NCBI GenBank assembly: GCA_947586825.1
Contig: CANPXU010000010.1
Location: 1-39,301, forward strand
Direction of reading: 5' to 3'
Length of the DNA stretch: 39,301 bases
Source: an uncultured Bacilli bacterium
Lineage (GTDB): Bacteria; Bacillota_I; Bacilli_A; RF39; UBA660
Notes under the pieces: model-generated
Databases searched by the model: none
Told to the model about the DNA's origin: nothing
The model's input: the letters and a program-made list of their open reading frames with translations, nothing else
Shown: in pieces, positions 16,167 to 24,711 of the stretch
Layout: each line of letters begins with the position of its first letter
Numbering within the stretch: position 1 is the stretch's first letter
Translations under genes and position numbers: made by a program

Positions 16167-18314
16167 ATGTTTGATTTTATTCCTGAATTTTTCTGGAAAA
16201 TAATTATTTCTTTAGTTGGTGCTATATTCCAATTGGTAAATTATACTTACCAAGTCTTTTTGTTTTTAGCAGAAACTAATATTTTTGATCAAAGTATTTA
16301 TCATGATCTTACCGATAAGATATATGTTATTTTAGGTGTAGTTATGCTATTTGTAATAGCGTATAACATTTTAACTTTAGTAATTGATCCTGACAAAAAT
16401 GAAAAAGGTGCTACTATTGAAAAAATATTAAAAAACTTAGTAACATCCTTTATTATGATTATCATTTGTCCATCGATTTTCAATTTTGCATTTAGAGTTC
16501 AAAATTCAATATTAAGTACAAATGGAGGAATTATTACTAATTTCTTCTCCGATTCTATGCAAGATACAGGTGGTGCCGATAGTATAAAAGCTGGAGGAAG
16601 GAGAATGGCCGTTAATACATTTAAAGCATTCTTCGTACCAACTAGTGAAAACTATGGAATTGGCAGCAAGAGTGGTAATAGAAGTTATAAGCTTCCAGAT
16701 GGTACTATTATTGATTGTAGTAGCAGTTGTACTTTATCACAAGCCGAAAAGGCTGCGTTAGAACTCGGCTCTTTTGGCCCATTTAATTCATTTGCAATGA
16801 ATATTGTTAAAGATGAAGTTGAATTTAACTGGTTAATAGCTCTTATTGCAGGAGGCTATCTAGTTTATGTTATAGTTTCATTCTGTTTTGATTTGGCAGT
16901 TAGGGCGTGTAAGCTAGCTTTGTATCAGATTATTGCTCCTATAGCGATAGCTTGTCGTATTATCCCTAATCAAGAAGAAATATTTAGCAAATGGTTAAAA
17001 GCTGTTACTAAAACTTTCTTAGCTGTTTTTATACGAATAATTATTATGAATTTAGGAGTCTTTTTAATATCCGTATTTATTGAAAGTGATTTCTTCTCTG
17101 GATGTTCAGATTGTTCATTCGGAGTTAAATTAATTGGTTATGCTTTTATAATTTTAGGTATTGTTACCTTTATTAAACAAGCTCCAAAACTTATTGATGA
17201 TTTATTTGGCTTAGGAGAAGATGTAAGCCTAGGAATTAAAGATAAACTTAAGAACGCTAGCGTATTTACCGCAGGAGCCGCAATCGGAGCTGGTACAACA
17301 GCAATGGTTAGAAATGCAGGACACGCTATAAGCAATGTTAAAAATGCTAAAGGTGCAGGTGGAAAAGCTTATGCTTTAGGTCGAGGCGTTCTTAGTACTT
17401 TTGCAGGTGCTGGTTCAGGTCTTTATCATGGTTATAGACAAGGTGCTAATGCAGGAAACTTTACTGAAATGTCTGCTGCGGCCGGCAAAGGCGCTACTGC
17501 TACTACAGATGCAAGAGATACTCGTGAAGCAAGAAAGGACAGATACAAGGCTGCTCATCAAAATGTTGTTACAGGTCATTTATCCGATTGGAGAGCCGAT
17601 GTTAGAGATTGGGCAACTGGAGGCGCTGCAGAATATGAGGGTATCATTAAAGTTGCAGATCAATTTAAGAAATCACAAGATGATATGAATTCTGAAGCAG
17701 AAAAAGTTATGAATAAATTTAAAAATAATGTTAGCTTAAGAGCAGATATGTCTCTACATGATTTTCATGATAATCAAGCTTTAAAAAATTATTTTGATCA
17801 ATATGCTGCAGCTGGAGCATCTTTAGGTGCTATAGAAAGTGATATAAATCGGTTAAAAAATGTTACTGATACAGCTGAAATGGCAAGAGATTTGGGAATT
17901 GAGCGATCAGCATATGCATCTGATGCAGAATACAATGCAGCTTTAGCTACTGTTCCGGCAAGATTTGCTCAAAAAATTGCCGATTTGGATAGTATGTATA
18001 ATCAACTTTGGAAGAAATCTAGACTTAAAGTCGAAGATGCAGCAATGCATCCTAATGATGCCACTTATGCCATAACTGGTCTTGAGGCAAAAGACTTAGC
18101 TGCCACTAGAGCTAAAAGTGAAGAATTTAATGCTTTATATCAAGCTCATGGTGCTAACGTAAAAGATAAAGATGGTAATACTCTTAATACTAATACGGCT
18201 AAAGGTATTGATGATATAGCTGGCAAATACCAAGAAGAAGGTGCTGAAGCTAGAAGACAATCTGCTCGTGTAAGACAACAAGCTGAAGCTAGAAAAGGCG
18301 ATAGCAATAAATAA
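16167..18314 (+). CDS. VirB6/TrbL-like polytopic channel protein
   Basis: 715 residues. Membrane helices at about 10-35, 50-72, 86-108, 218-262, 280-306 and 320-345 with a soluble loop (about 109-215) after the third helix: the VirB6/TrbL pattern. The later helices carry the amphipathic R-A-C-K-L-A...QIIAPIAI segment typical of TrbL/VirB6. The last ~370 residues are soluble: an Ala/Gly-rich portion (about 372-440) and then coiled-coil helices rich in Ala/Asp/Lys, ending in KGDSNK. The tail is much longer than in VirB6 and may reach the VirB4/VirD4 ATPases in the cytosol. It is 15 bases upstream of the PrgI gene. Confidence 0.82.
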   Translation: MFDFIPEFFWKIIISLVGAIFQLVNYTYQVFLFLAETNIFDQSIYHDLTDKIYVILGVVMLFVIAYNILTLVIDPDKNEKGATIEKILKNLVTSFIMIIICPSIFNFAFRVQNSILSTNGGIITNFFSDSMQDTGGADSIKAGGRRMAVNTFKAFFVPTSENYGIGSKSGNRSYKLPDGTIIDCSSSCTLSQAEKAALELGSFGPFNSFAMNIVKDEVEFNWLIALIAGGYLVYVIVSFCFDLAVRACKLALYQIIAPIAIACRIIPNQEEIFSKWLKAVTKTFLAVFIRIIIMNLGVFLISVFIESDFFSGCSDCSFGVKLIGYAFIILGIVTFIKQAPKLIDDLFGLGEDVSLGIKDKLKNASVFTAGAAIGAGTTAMVRNAGHAISNVKNAKGAGGKAYALGRGVLSTFAGAGSGLYHGYRQGANAGNFTEMSAAAGKGATATTDARDTREARKDRYKAAHQNVVTGHLSDWRADVRDWATGGAAEYEGIIKVADQFKKSQDDMNSEAEKVMNKFKNNVSLRADMSLHDFHDNQALKNYFDQYAAAGASLGAIESDINRLKNVTDTAEMARDLGIERSAYASDAEYNAALATVPARFAQKIADLDSMYNQLWKKSRLKVEDAAMHPNDATYAITGLEAKDLAATRAKSEEFNALYQAHGANVKDKDGNTLNTNTAKGIDDIAGKYQEEGAEARRQSARVRQQAEARKGDSNK

Positions 18315-18329
18315 AAAGGAGGATAATTT

Positions 18330-18653
18330 GTGAATAATAATTATTTGGTTCCGGCTAATAGTAAAAAGTCCAAATTAATATTAGGCTTTTTTACTGTACC
18401 GGACTTGATAGTGTGTGGTATTGGCGGAGGACTTACACTCATGCTTTTAGTAATAATTCGTGACCCAGCAACATGGCAGCTTGTGTTAATGAGTTTACCT
18501 CTTTTGACAGCTGCTACTCTGGTTTTCCCTCTTGCAAATTATCACAACGTAAGACAATTATTAATAAATATATTTAATTTTGCCTTTGGCAGAAAAAAAT
18601 ATTATTGGAGAGGTTGGTGTGTGAAATATTACTATGACCCAAACAACAAATAA
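18330..18653 (+). CDS. PrgI-family conjugation membrane protein
   Basis: 107 residues. GTG start at 18330 with an excellent AAGGAGG site 8 bases upstream; no other start fits. The VPANSKKSK start, FFTVPDL, two membrane helices (about 25-47 and 52-68), and the C-terminal FGRKKYYWRG stretch are the PrgI/TcpE pattern. PrgI proteins are small inner-membrane parts of Gram-positive T4SS, nearly always just before VirB4, as here. The 3' end overlaps the next gene by 20 bases. Confidence 0.88.
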   Translation: MNNNYLVPANSKKSKLILGFFTVPDLIVCGIGGGLTLMLLVIIRDPATWQLVLMSLPLLTAATLVFPLANYHNVRQLLINIFNFAFGRKKYYWRGWCVKYYYDPNNK

Positions 18654-19200
18654 TAATCAAAATAGTGGTTCAAAATATGCTGAAGATTGGCTACCTATAA
18701 GAGATATAGCCAATGGTATGATTTATACCGATGATAAGTACTACGTTACAGGAGTAAAAATTAGCCCTCGTAATATCTTTATCTTGGACCAAAATTCACA
18801 AAATAATATCTTATATGAACTTGCTAATTTTTATAATACTATTGATTTTGAATTCTGGCTTTTAATAGCAGATAGACCTGTTGATATTGATGTATATCTT
18901 GCGACTCTTCAAGTACAATATAATCAAATCCAAAATGCTGCAATGCGAAAACTAATTATGCAAGATATTAATAAAGCTAATATGTTTATGTCTAGACAAT
19001 ATAGTGTTGTTGATACTGAATATTATATTTTATTTAAAGAAAAAAGAATGGAACTTGTTCAAAAGAAGATACACAATTTAATAAGTGGTCTTGCAAGCGC
19101 AGGATTACAATCTACACAAACAAGTAACAGTGATTTAAGAATGATTTTAGATAACTATCTAAATGATGGACAAAATACAGAGTTTGGGGCGGTGATGTAA
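18634..19200 (+). CDS. VirB4/TraE N-terminal domain as a separate protein
   Basis: 188 residues, matching the first part of TraE/VirB4-type ATPases: the DWLPIRDI opening, FILD, FEFWLLIADRPVDID, the YxxLFKEKR loop and a late helical end. No Walker motif is present; these lie in the next gene. The stop TAA is followed by a single T and then the ATG of the second part, so the two are made from one mRNA in near-equal amounts, probably by reinitiation. The start is inside the PrgI gene and has no strong ribosome site of its own, so it depends on upstream translation. Confidence 0.82.
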   Translation: MTQTTNNNQNSGSKYAEDWLPIRDIANGMIYTDDKYYVTGVKISPRNIFILDQNSQNNILYELANFYNTIDFEFWLLIADRPVDIDVYLATLQVQYNQIQNAAMRKLIMQDINKANMFMSRQYSVVDTEYYILFKEKRMELVQKKIHNLISGLASAGLQSTQTSNSDLRMILDNYLNDGQNTEFGAVM

Positions 19201-19201
19201 T

Positions 19202-20995
19202 ATGGCAAATGATCAAATAAAAAGTGAAGTAGCTCCAAAAGGAATGTACTTTAAACCTACCGAGTTTATGCTTGGAGGAACTTATTATACAATTATGACA
19301 ATTGTATCTTATCCAAGAAATATATTCCCTGGTTATTTAGCAGGTATTACTAATATGGAAGGCGTAAGACTTGCTATTAAACATATTCCTATTTCTTTTG
19401 AGATACTTAAGAAAATGCTTAATAAAGAAATCGCAGATTTAAAGTCTAGATATCAATCTGAAAAAGATCAAACAACCCAAGAAAAAATAAGACAAGACTA
19501 TGAATCTCTAGAGCAATTTATATCATTCTTAGCTTCAACACAAGCAAGAATCTTTGATTTCCAAATGCACATTATGATTTCTGGTGATAATAAAGAAGAG
19601 CTAGAACTTAGAAAGATGCAAGTTAGAAATTACTTGGATGCCTTAGGAATGAGAGGCGTATCTTTAATGTTTGAACAAGAAAAAGCCTTAAAGAGTATTA
19701 TTCCTATATTCCCTGCCCAAGATATTGAAGATAGAGTAGGTATTCCACTTCCATCTGTTACTTTAGCAGGTATGTATCCATTTGTATTTGATAGTATAAA
19801 AGACCCAGGTAATGGTACTCTTCTTGGTATTGATGCATCTGGTGGAGTTGTATTATTTAACCAATTCTTATATCAAGAAAAGAAGGAAAATAACCGTAAT
19901 AATGCCAATATGATTATTCTTGGTACTTCTGGTTCAGGTAAATCAACAGCTGCGAAATTAATGCTTAGAACTCATCTTAGAAATGGCCTAAAATGTGTAT
20001 GTATCGACCCTGAAGGCGAGCTTGAAGACTTAGTTAACTTCGTTCATGGTGATTTCTTAAGCCTTGGTAAAGGTGGAGAGTTTGGTATGATTAACCCTCT
20101 TGAAATCGTAAGTGATAGTGATGATGAAGAGATTTCCCAAGGCCTTGGTTATACTGTTTTAACTAGAGCTTTACAACAAGTTAAAGCTTTCATGAAATAC
20201 TATAATCCTTCGATTGAAGAAGATGTTCTTACATTATTCTCTGAAGTTTTACAAGATACTTATAAGAGATTTAAAATAGATTTCAATACTGATTTTACTA
20301 AACTTACTAGTGCTGATTTCCCTACATTTGATGATGTATATGCTACTATCAAGGGAAGACTATTATCTATGACAAATGCTACTCATGAAAGAGATATCAT
20401 GGAAAGACTAGAGCTTAAGATAAGACCTTTAGTAAAAGAATTAAGATACTATTTCACAGGTAAGACTACTCTTCAAATAGATAGTGATTTTATTGTATTT
20501 AATATAAGAGAACTTATGAATAGTGATGAAAATATTAAGAATGCTTTATTCTTTAATATATTAAAATATGCATGGGGCTTATGTTTGGATAAAGACATTA
20601 ATACTGTCATGATGGTTGATGAAGCCCATGTTCTATTATCTAATCATAATGAACTTGGTGCTGAATTCTTAGCTCAAATCCAAAGAAGATCTCGTAAGTA
20701 CAATACTGGTACTATTATAATAACTCAACAACCTACAGACTTCGCAGCTCCAAATCTAATAATGCATGGTAAAGCTATATTTGATAATGCTTCTTATTAC
20801 TTAGTAATGGGTCTTCGTAAACAAGCAGTTGAAGATTTATCTAAACTTGTTGATTTAAATGATAATGAAAAAGAAGCTATTAAATACTATAATCAAGGAG
20901 ATGCTCTATTTATATGTGGTAATCGAAGAATGAATATGAGGGTTGTAGCTACCCAAGAAGAATTAGATTCACTTGGTAGTGGTGGAGGACTATAA
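19202..20995 (+). CDS. VirB4/TraE ATPase, C-terminal part
   Basis: 597 residues. Residues 1-230 hold the second half of the VirB4 N-terminal domain (SYPRNIFPGYL, IKHIPISF). The RecA-like motor follows: Walker A GTSGSGKS (241-248), Walker B VDEAH (D473, E474) and a TQQPTDF segment (about 507-513). It is the secretion and assembly ATPase of the T4SS, docked on the inner membrane. With the preceding 188-residue ORF it makes a full-size VirB4 (785 residues together). Downstream is the wall hydrolase, 30 bases away. The boundary falls in a linker between the two N-terminal subdomains. Confidence 0.92.
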   Translation: MANDQIKSEVAPKGMYFKPTEFMLGGTYYTIMTIVSYPRNIFPGYLAGITNMEGVRLAIKHIPISFEILKKMLNKEIADLKSRYQSEKDQTTQEKIRQDYESLEQFISFLASTQARIFDFQMHIMISGDNKEELELRKMQVRNYLDALGMRGVSLMFEQEKALKSIIPIFPAQDIEDRVGIPLPSVTLAGMYPFVFDSIKDPGNGTLLGIDASGGVVLFNQFLYQEKKENNRNNANMIILGTSGSGKSTAAKLMLRTHLRNGLKCVCIDPEGELEDLVNFVHGDFLSLGKGGEFGMINPLEIVSDSDDEEISQGLGYTVLTRALQQVKAFMKYYNPSIEEDVLTLFSEVLQDTYKRFKIDFNTDFTKLTSADFPTFDDVYATIKGRLLSMTNATHERDIMERLELKIRPLVKELRYYFTGKTTLQIDSDFIVFNIRELMNSDENIKNALFFNILKYAWGLCLDKDINTVMMVDEAHVLLSNHNELGAEFLAQIQRRSRKYNTGTIIITQQPTDFAAPNLIMHGKAIFDNASYYLVMGLRKQAVEDLSKLVDLNDNEKEAIKYYNQGDALFICGNRRMNMRVVATQEELDSLGSGGGL

Positions 20996-21025
20996 TAATT
21001 TGAATTAGTAAGGTGGTGATGAGTT

Positions 21026-23632
21026 TTGAATCCTAAAAATGGGCAAGAAGTACAGCAAAATACTGCAAATGTGGGGATAAATCAACCTAAAAAAGATTTA
21101 AGAAACCCTGATTCAAGCTCACCAACTATTGATGTTGAAGTTCAAATTAAATCCCAAAAAAGAGGTAAAGGAGTTCCTTCTTCAACGAGAATTATCGACG
21201 ATAACTCACCCTATAGAGCAAATGGTAGTACTCTAGATGATGATTCTATAGAAGTCGAAGAGGAAGAAATCCCCGAAGTACAAGAAGAATCCCCAAGTTG
21301 GGAACAATTAACTAAAGAAAAATATGCTGAAGCTGCAGAAAAAGCTAAGCAAACAAATAAAAAAGTAGCCAAGACAGCTGTTAAAGGAGTGGCTACTTAT
21401 TTTGGTGGACCAGCAGGAGAAGCTATTGCGGATACAGCCAATAATTCTGGCGTTTTGGATCCGGTATATGATAAAATCGCGGATACATCAGCTAAAGTAA
21501 TGGATTCAAATCCTTTAGCTCGCCAAGTTCAAAATAAACTTAATGAGGCTGATGACTCTGGTGCTTTAGATGCTGCTGATAGTGCTATAAGTATGATTGG
21601 CGGTAATGCCCCTTCTGCTACTAAAGCTGCTACGCAAGCAACTGGTGCTGCTAAGGCAGGAGCTCAAGCTAGCACTGAGGCTGCAAATGCAACTTCGAAT
21701 GCTACCAGTACTACGGCAAGAAGTCCTAGGATGGGCGGTAATAGGCAAACACCTAATGCTGGTGCTCCTGAAGATACTGCAGCAAAAACTGGTGATACTG
21801 CTAGCCCTGATACAGGTGGCAAACAAAAAGCTACATCTGATAATAAAAAACAAGCAGCTAACCGAGTAAGCGAAGCTATTCAAAAAAAGAAAGAGAAGAA
21901 AGAAAAAGAAAAGAAAAAGGGGCGCTTAATTAACTTCCTTAGAAGTAATCCTACACTTGTTGTCATTTTACTTGCCGCTGGGTTATTAGCTTTATTATTT
22001 ATTTTACTTATGGCTTTGCTTTTAGGAGAAGGCGGGGTACTTGAAAACTATGATTCAATGACTTCTAACCTGGATGATAGATATGATTTTACAAAAACAA
22101 ATGTTACTTTAACTAATTCTTATACTAATGAACAAGATCGGGTACAAATTCAGGAATTGATGCTTGAAGATTTAATAAAAGGTGCAGCTTATGCGGAACT
22201 ATATAATAGTTTGTCAGGTTTGACTAGAGAACAAATGGTAGAACTATTCTCTTCGAATATGGTAGTTTTTAGAGCTTTAGCTCTTAATATTGGTAAGTAT
22301 GATAGTACTACTAAAAGTATAGAAATACAAAGTGGTGACAAAGGTGTTCCATATTGTGATATTACAAATGGTTGTGATATTGTCTCTAGTAATGGTTTAA
22401 TAACATACTTAATAAGTTCTTATAATGGTACTTTAAAAGGTAGCGTTACAAGTTCAATACCTCCAGCAAGTGGCGATGTTTTAATGGCTTTAACGGAAGC
22501 CTATGCCAATACAGCATATTTAATTTTAGTTCCTAATACATTTGATGGAGTTTTAACTAGTTATAATTTTGGTAATCCACCATATAATCAAACAATTAGA
22601 CAAAATATGGTTACTAAAGCTAAGAATAACAAAAAATACGATACAATTATTAAAGAAATTAGTGATTATAATAATTATAAAATATATGATTTAAAAAGCG
22701 CTGTAATGTCTTATAGTTATGGTAGCAGTAATAATTATTGGTGGCCAATTGGTGGCAGTCAAGATAGTTCAGGCCTTTATAGTGGTACAACATCATGGAC
22801 GAGTATATCATCACCATATGGATCAAGAATCCATCCTATAAGTGGAAAACAATCGTTCCACTCCGGAATCGATATACCGGCATCACAAGGTACGCCTATA
22901 ATTGCTACAAGGTCAGGTACGGTAACAATAGCTACCTATAATAGTAGTTATGGTAATTATGTTGAAATAAACCATGGTGATGGTACCTCATCAAGGTATG
23001 CTCATATGATGAATGGTGGTATACTTGTTAAAGTAGGAGATACCGTAAGACAGGGGCAAATCATTGGTAAAGTTGGTACAACTGGAGCATCAACAGGTAA
23101 TCACTTACATTTTGAAATAAGAATTGATGGTCAAACAACTAATCCGACAGAATACGTTAGTGCTCAAAATCAAAGGCCAAAGGAAATTACTACTGTTGTT
23201 GGTGTTAAGGGATCAAATAATACTCAATCAGTATGTTTGACCTTAAAAAATGCGGGATTTTCTAATAATGCAGTTGCGGCAATAATGTCGAATATGTATC
23301 GTGAAAGTAACTTTAAACTAACAGCTTTAGGTGACCATGGTACAAGTTATGGATTATGTCAATGGCATAATGGTAGATATACTAATTTGCGAAATTATTG
23401 TGGCAGTAGATTAAATACGGTTGAATGTCAAATTGATTTCTTAATATATGAACTTAAAAATTCTTATAAAGGAGTATATAATTATTTATTATCGAATAAT
23501 AGTGCTAATAGTATGACATCTTATTTCTGTATTCACTTTGAAAGCCCTGCGAATAAGTATGTAGGATGTCCACAAAGAGCTAATTCATATAGTGCATCAT
23601 ATTTAAATTATGTTAATAATGGATGTAGATAA
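21026..23632 (+). CDS. VirB1-like bifunctional wall hydrolase: M23 peptidase plus tail-lysozyme domain
   Basis: 868 residues; TTG start at 21026 with AAGGTGGTGA 6 bases before it (an ATG nearby is out of frame). A long cytosolic N-terminus (about 1-300) is acidic, then Ala/Thr-rich, then a KEKKEKEKKK stretch. One TM segment (about 310-332) follows. Outside: a helical spacer, LytM/M23 domain (about 600-710; H612, D616, H660, H693 and H695 of HLHFE), then a phage-tail-lysozyme-like domain (about 728-868) with probable catalytic E760 in YRESNF. It cuts both stem peptides and glycan to let the T4SS pass the wall. Cys in the outer domains may pair. Confidence 0.92.
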   Translation: MNPKNGQEVQQNTANVGINQPKKDLRNPDSSSPTIDVEVQIKSQKRGKGVPSSTRIIDDNSPYRANGSTLDDDSIEVEEEEIPEVQEESPSWEQLTKEKYAEAAEKAKQTNKKVAKTAVKGVATYFGGPAGEAIADTANNSGVLDPVYDKIADTSAKVMDSNPLARQVQNKLNEADDSGALDAADSAISMIGGNAPSATKAATQATGAAKAGAQASTEAANATSNATSTTARSPRMGGNRQTPNAGAPEDTAAKTGDTASPDTGGKQKATSDNKKQAANRVSEAIQKKKEKKEKEKKKGRLINFLRSNPTLVVILLAAGLLALLFILLMALLLGEGGVLENYDSMTSNLDDRYDFTKTNVTLTNSYTNEQDRVQIQELMLEDLIKGAAYAELYNSLSGLTREQMVELFSSNMVVFRALALNIGKYDSTTKSIEIQSGDKGVPYCDITNGCDIVSSNGLITYLISSYNGTLKGSVTSSIPPASGDVLMALTEAYANTAYLILVPNTFDGVLTSYNFGNPPYNQTIRQNMVTKAKNNKKYDTIIKEISDYNNYKIYDLKSAVMSYSYGSSNNYWWPIGGSQDSSGLYSGTTSWTSISSPYGSRIHPISGKQSFHSGIDIPASQGTPIIATRSGTVTIATYNSSYGNYVEINHGDGTSSRYAHMMNGGILVKVGDTVRQGQIIGKVGTTGASTGNHLHFEIRIDGQTTNPTEYVSAQNQRPKEITTVVGVKGSNNTQSVCLTLKNAGFSNNAVAAIMSNMYRESNFKLTALGDHGTSYGLCQWHNGRYTNLRNYCGSRLNTVECQIDFLIYELKNSYKGVYNYLLSNNSANSMTSYFCIHFESPANKYVGCPQRANSYSASYLNYVNNGCR

Positions 23633-23641
23633 GGAGGATTT

Positions 23642-24622
23642 ATGCGAAACGATAAAGTATATATTGCTGTTTTAGCAGTAATTGCTATTCTACTTGGAGT
23701 TTTGGTTTTTGCTTATTTTAATATTTCTAAGAACGAAGGATTTGGCTTAGGAAATAGTAGTTCTGAAAATAGTAATATTAATAAAAATACGACTACTAAT
23801 CAAGAAAATGGTGGATCAAAACCGATTGGCGAAATAACGAGTCTACCAGTAGATCCTCATGAAAAAATTCCTCTAGCAGAGGTTACTGACTATACAGAAT
23901 TTTTCAATGTTAACAATATTCTAAATATGTTTTATAGTTTAGTAGCTAATCGAAATAGTAAGAGTATTATCAATGTTTTTGATGCCGACTATATTGAAAA
24001 GAATAATATAACAGTAGATAACTTAACTCAGTATGTAAATAGTAAATATGATGAGATAACTTTCTATTCTAAAGAAATGTATCGTAAAGGCCAAAATGGG
24101 GTTAGATATTATTTTGTTAGAGGAGAACTTCAAAACTATAATTTTGCTTCTGAAATATTATCTGAAGCTGAAAATGTAAGTATTTTAGTAATAATTGACT
24201 TTAATAATGACTGCTTTAGCATAGTCCCAATTGCTAACGAAGGCGATTTATATGAGTTTGCTCAAGGTTATAATATTAATACGGCTAAGAGGCTAACAAG
24301 AAATGAAAATAATGATTATAATGAACAAACATATAATGATGAAATAATAAGTATTAACTATATAAGATATTTCCAAAATATGCTTTATTTAAATACTGCT
24401 AAAGCATATGATATGTTATCTGATGAAACAAAAGCTAAATACCCAAAACTTGAGAACTTCTCTGATGATTTGGAAAATGTTTATAGTGGAATAACTTCAA
24501 GAATTCAAAGCTATGGTACCAAAGGTGATAATGGCCATAGAATGTATTCGATTATCATGAATAATGATAAAGAAATTATTTTCAATGAAGAATCTATAAT
24601 GAATTTTAAAGTTACACTTTAA
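23642..24622 (+). CDS. Membrane-anchored VirB8/TcpC-like protein
   Basis: 326 residues. One N-terminal TM (about 8-27), a Ser/Asn/Thr linker of about 50 residues, then two alpha/beta regions (about 85-195 and 230-326) that each start with long helices (ILNMFYSLVANRNSKSIINV and RYFQNMLYLNTAKAYDML) and continue in strands, as in NTF2-like repeats. Gram-positive T4SS use VirB8-like proteins (TcpC) with this layout, and this gene ends the operon after VirB4 and the wall hydrolase. Assignment is by architecture and context. GGAGG lies before the ATG. Confidence 0.7.
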   Translation: MRNDKVYIAVLAVIAILLGVLVFAYFNISKNEGFGLGNSSSENSNINKNTTTNQENGGSKPIGEITSLPVDPHEKIPLAEVTDYTEFFNVNNILNMFYSLVANRNSKSIINVFDADYIEKNNITVDNLTQYVNSKYDEITFYSKEMYRKGQNGVRYYFVRGELQNYNFASEILSEAENVSILVIIDFNNDCFSIVPIANEGDLYEFAQGYNINTAKRLTRNENNDYNEQTYNDEIISINYIRYFQNMLYLNTAKAYDMLSDETKAKYPKLENFSDDLENVYSGITSRIQSYGTKGDNGHRMYSIIMNNDKEIIFNEESIMNFKVTL

Positions 24623-24624
24623 CG

Positions 24625-24647
24625 AGCCATTTTTTATGGCTTTTTTT
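24625..24647 (+). terminator. Rho-independent terminator of the T4SS operon
   Basis: AGCCAT (24625-24630), TTTTT loop, ATGGCT (24636-24641), then T7. It ends the operon running from the pilin gene at 15748 to the VirB8-like gene. Confidence 0.85.
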
Positions 24648-24681
24648 GTTTCTTTTTGTAGTAGTATCACGATAATTGTAG

Positions 24682-24687
24682 TATAAT
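24682..24687 (+). promoter_or_regulatory. -10 box of the VirD4 gene
   Basis: Perfect TATAAT with a G-T-A lead, 24 bases before the ATG, followed by an AAAGGAG ribosome site. The -35 is not clear. Confidence 0.5.
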
Positions 24688-24711
24688 AAAAAAGAGTTTA
24701 AAGGAGAAGAC

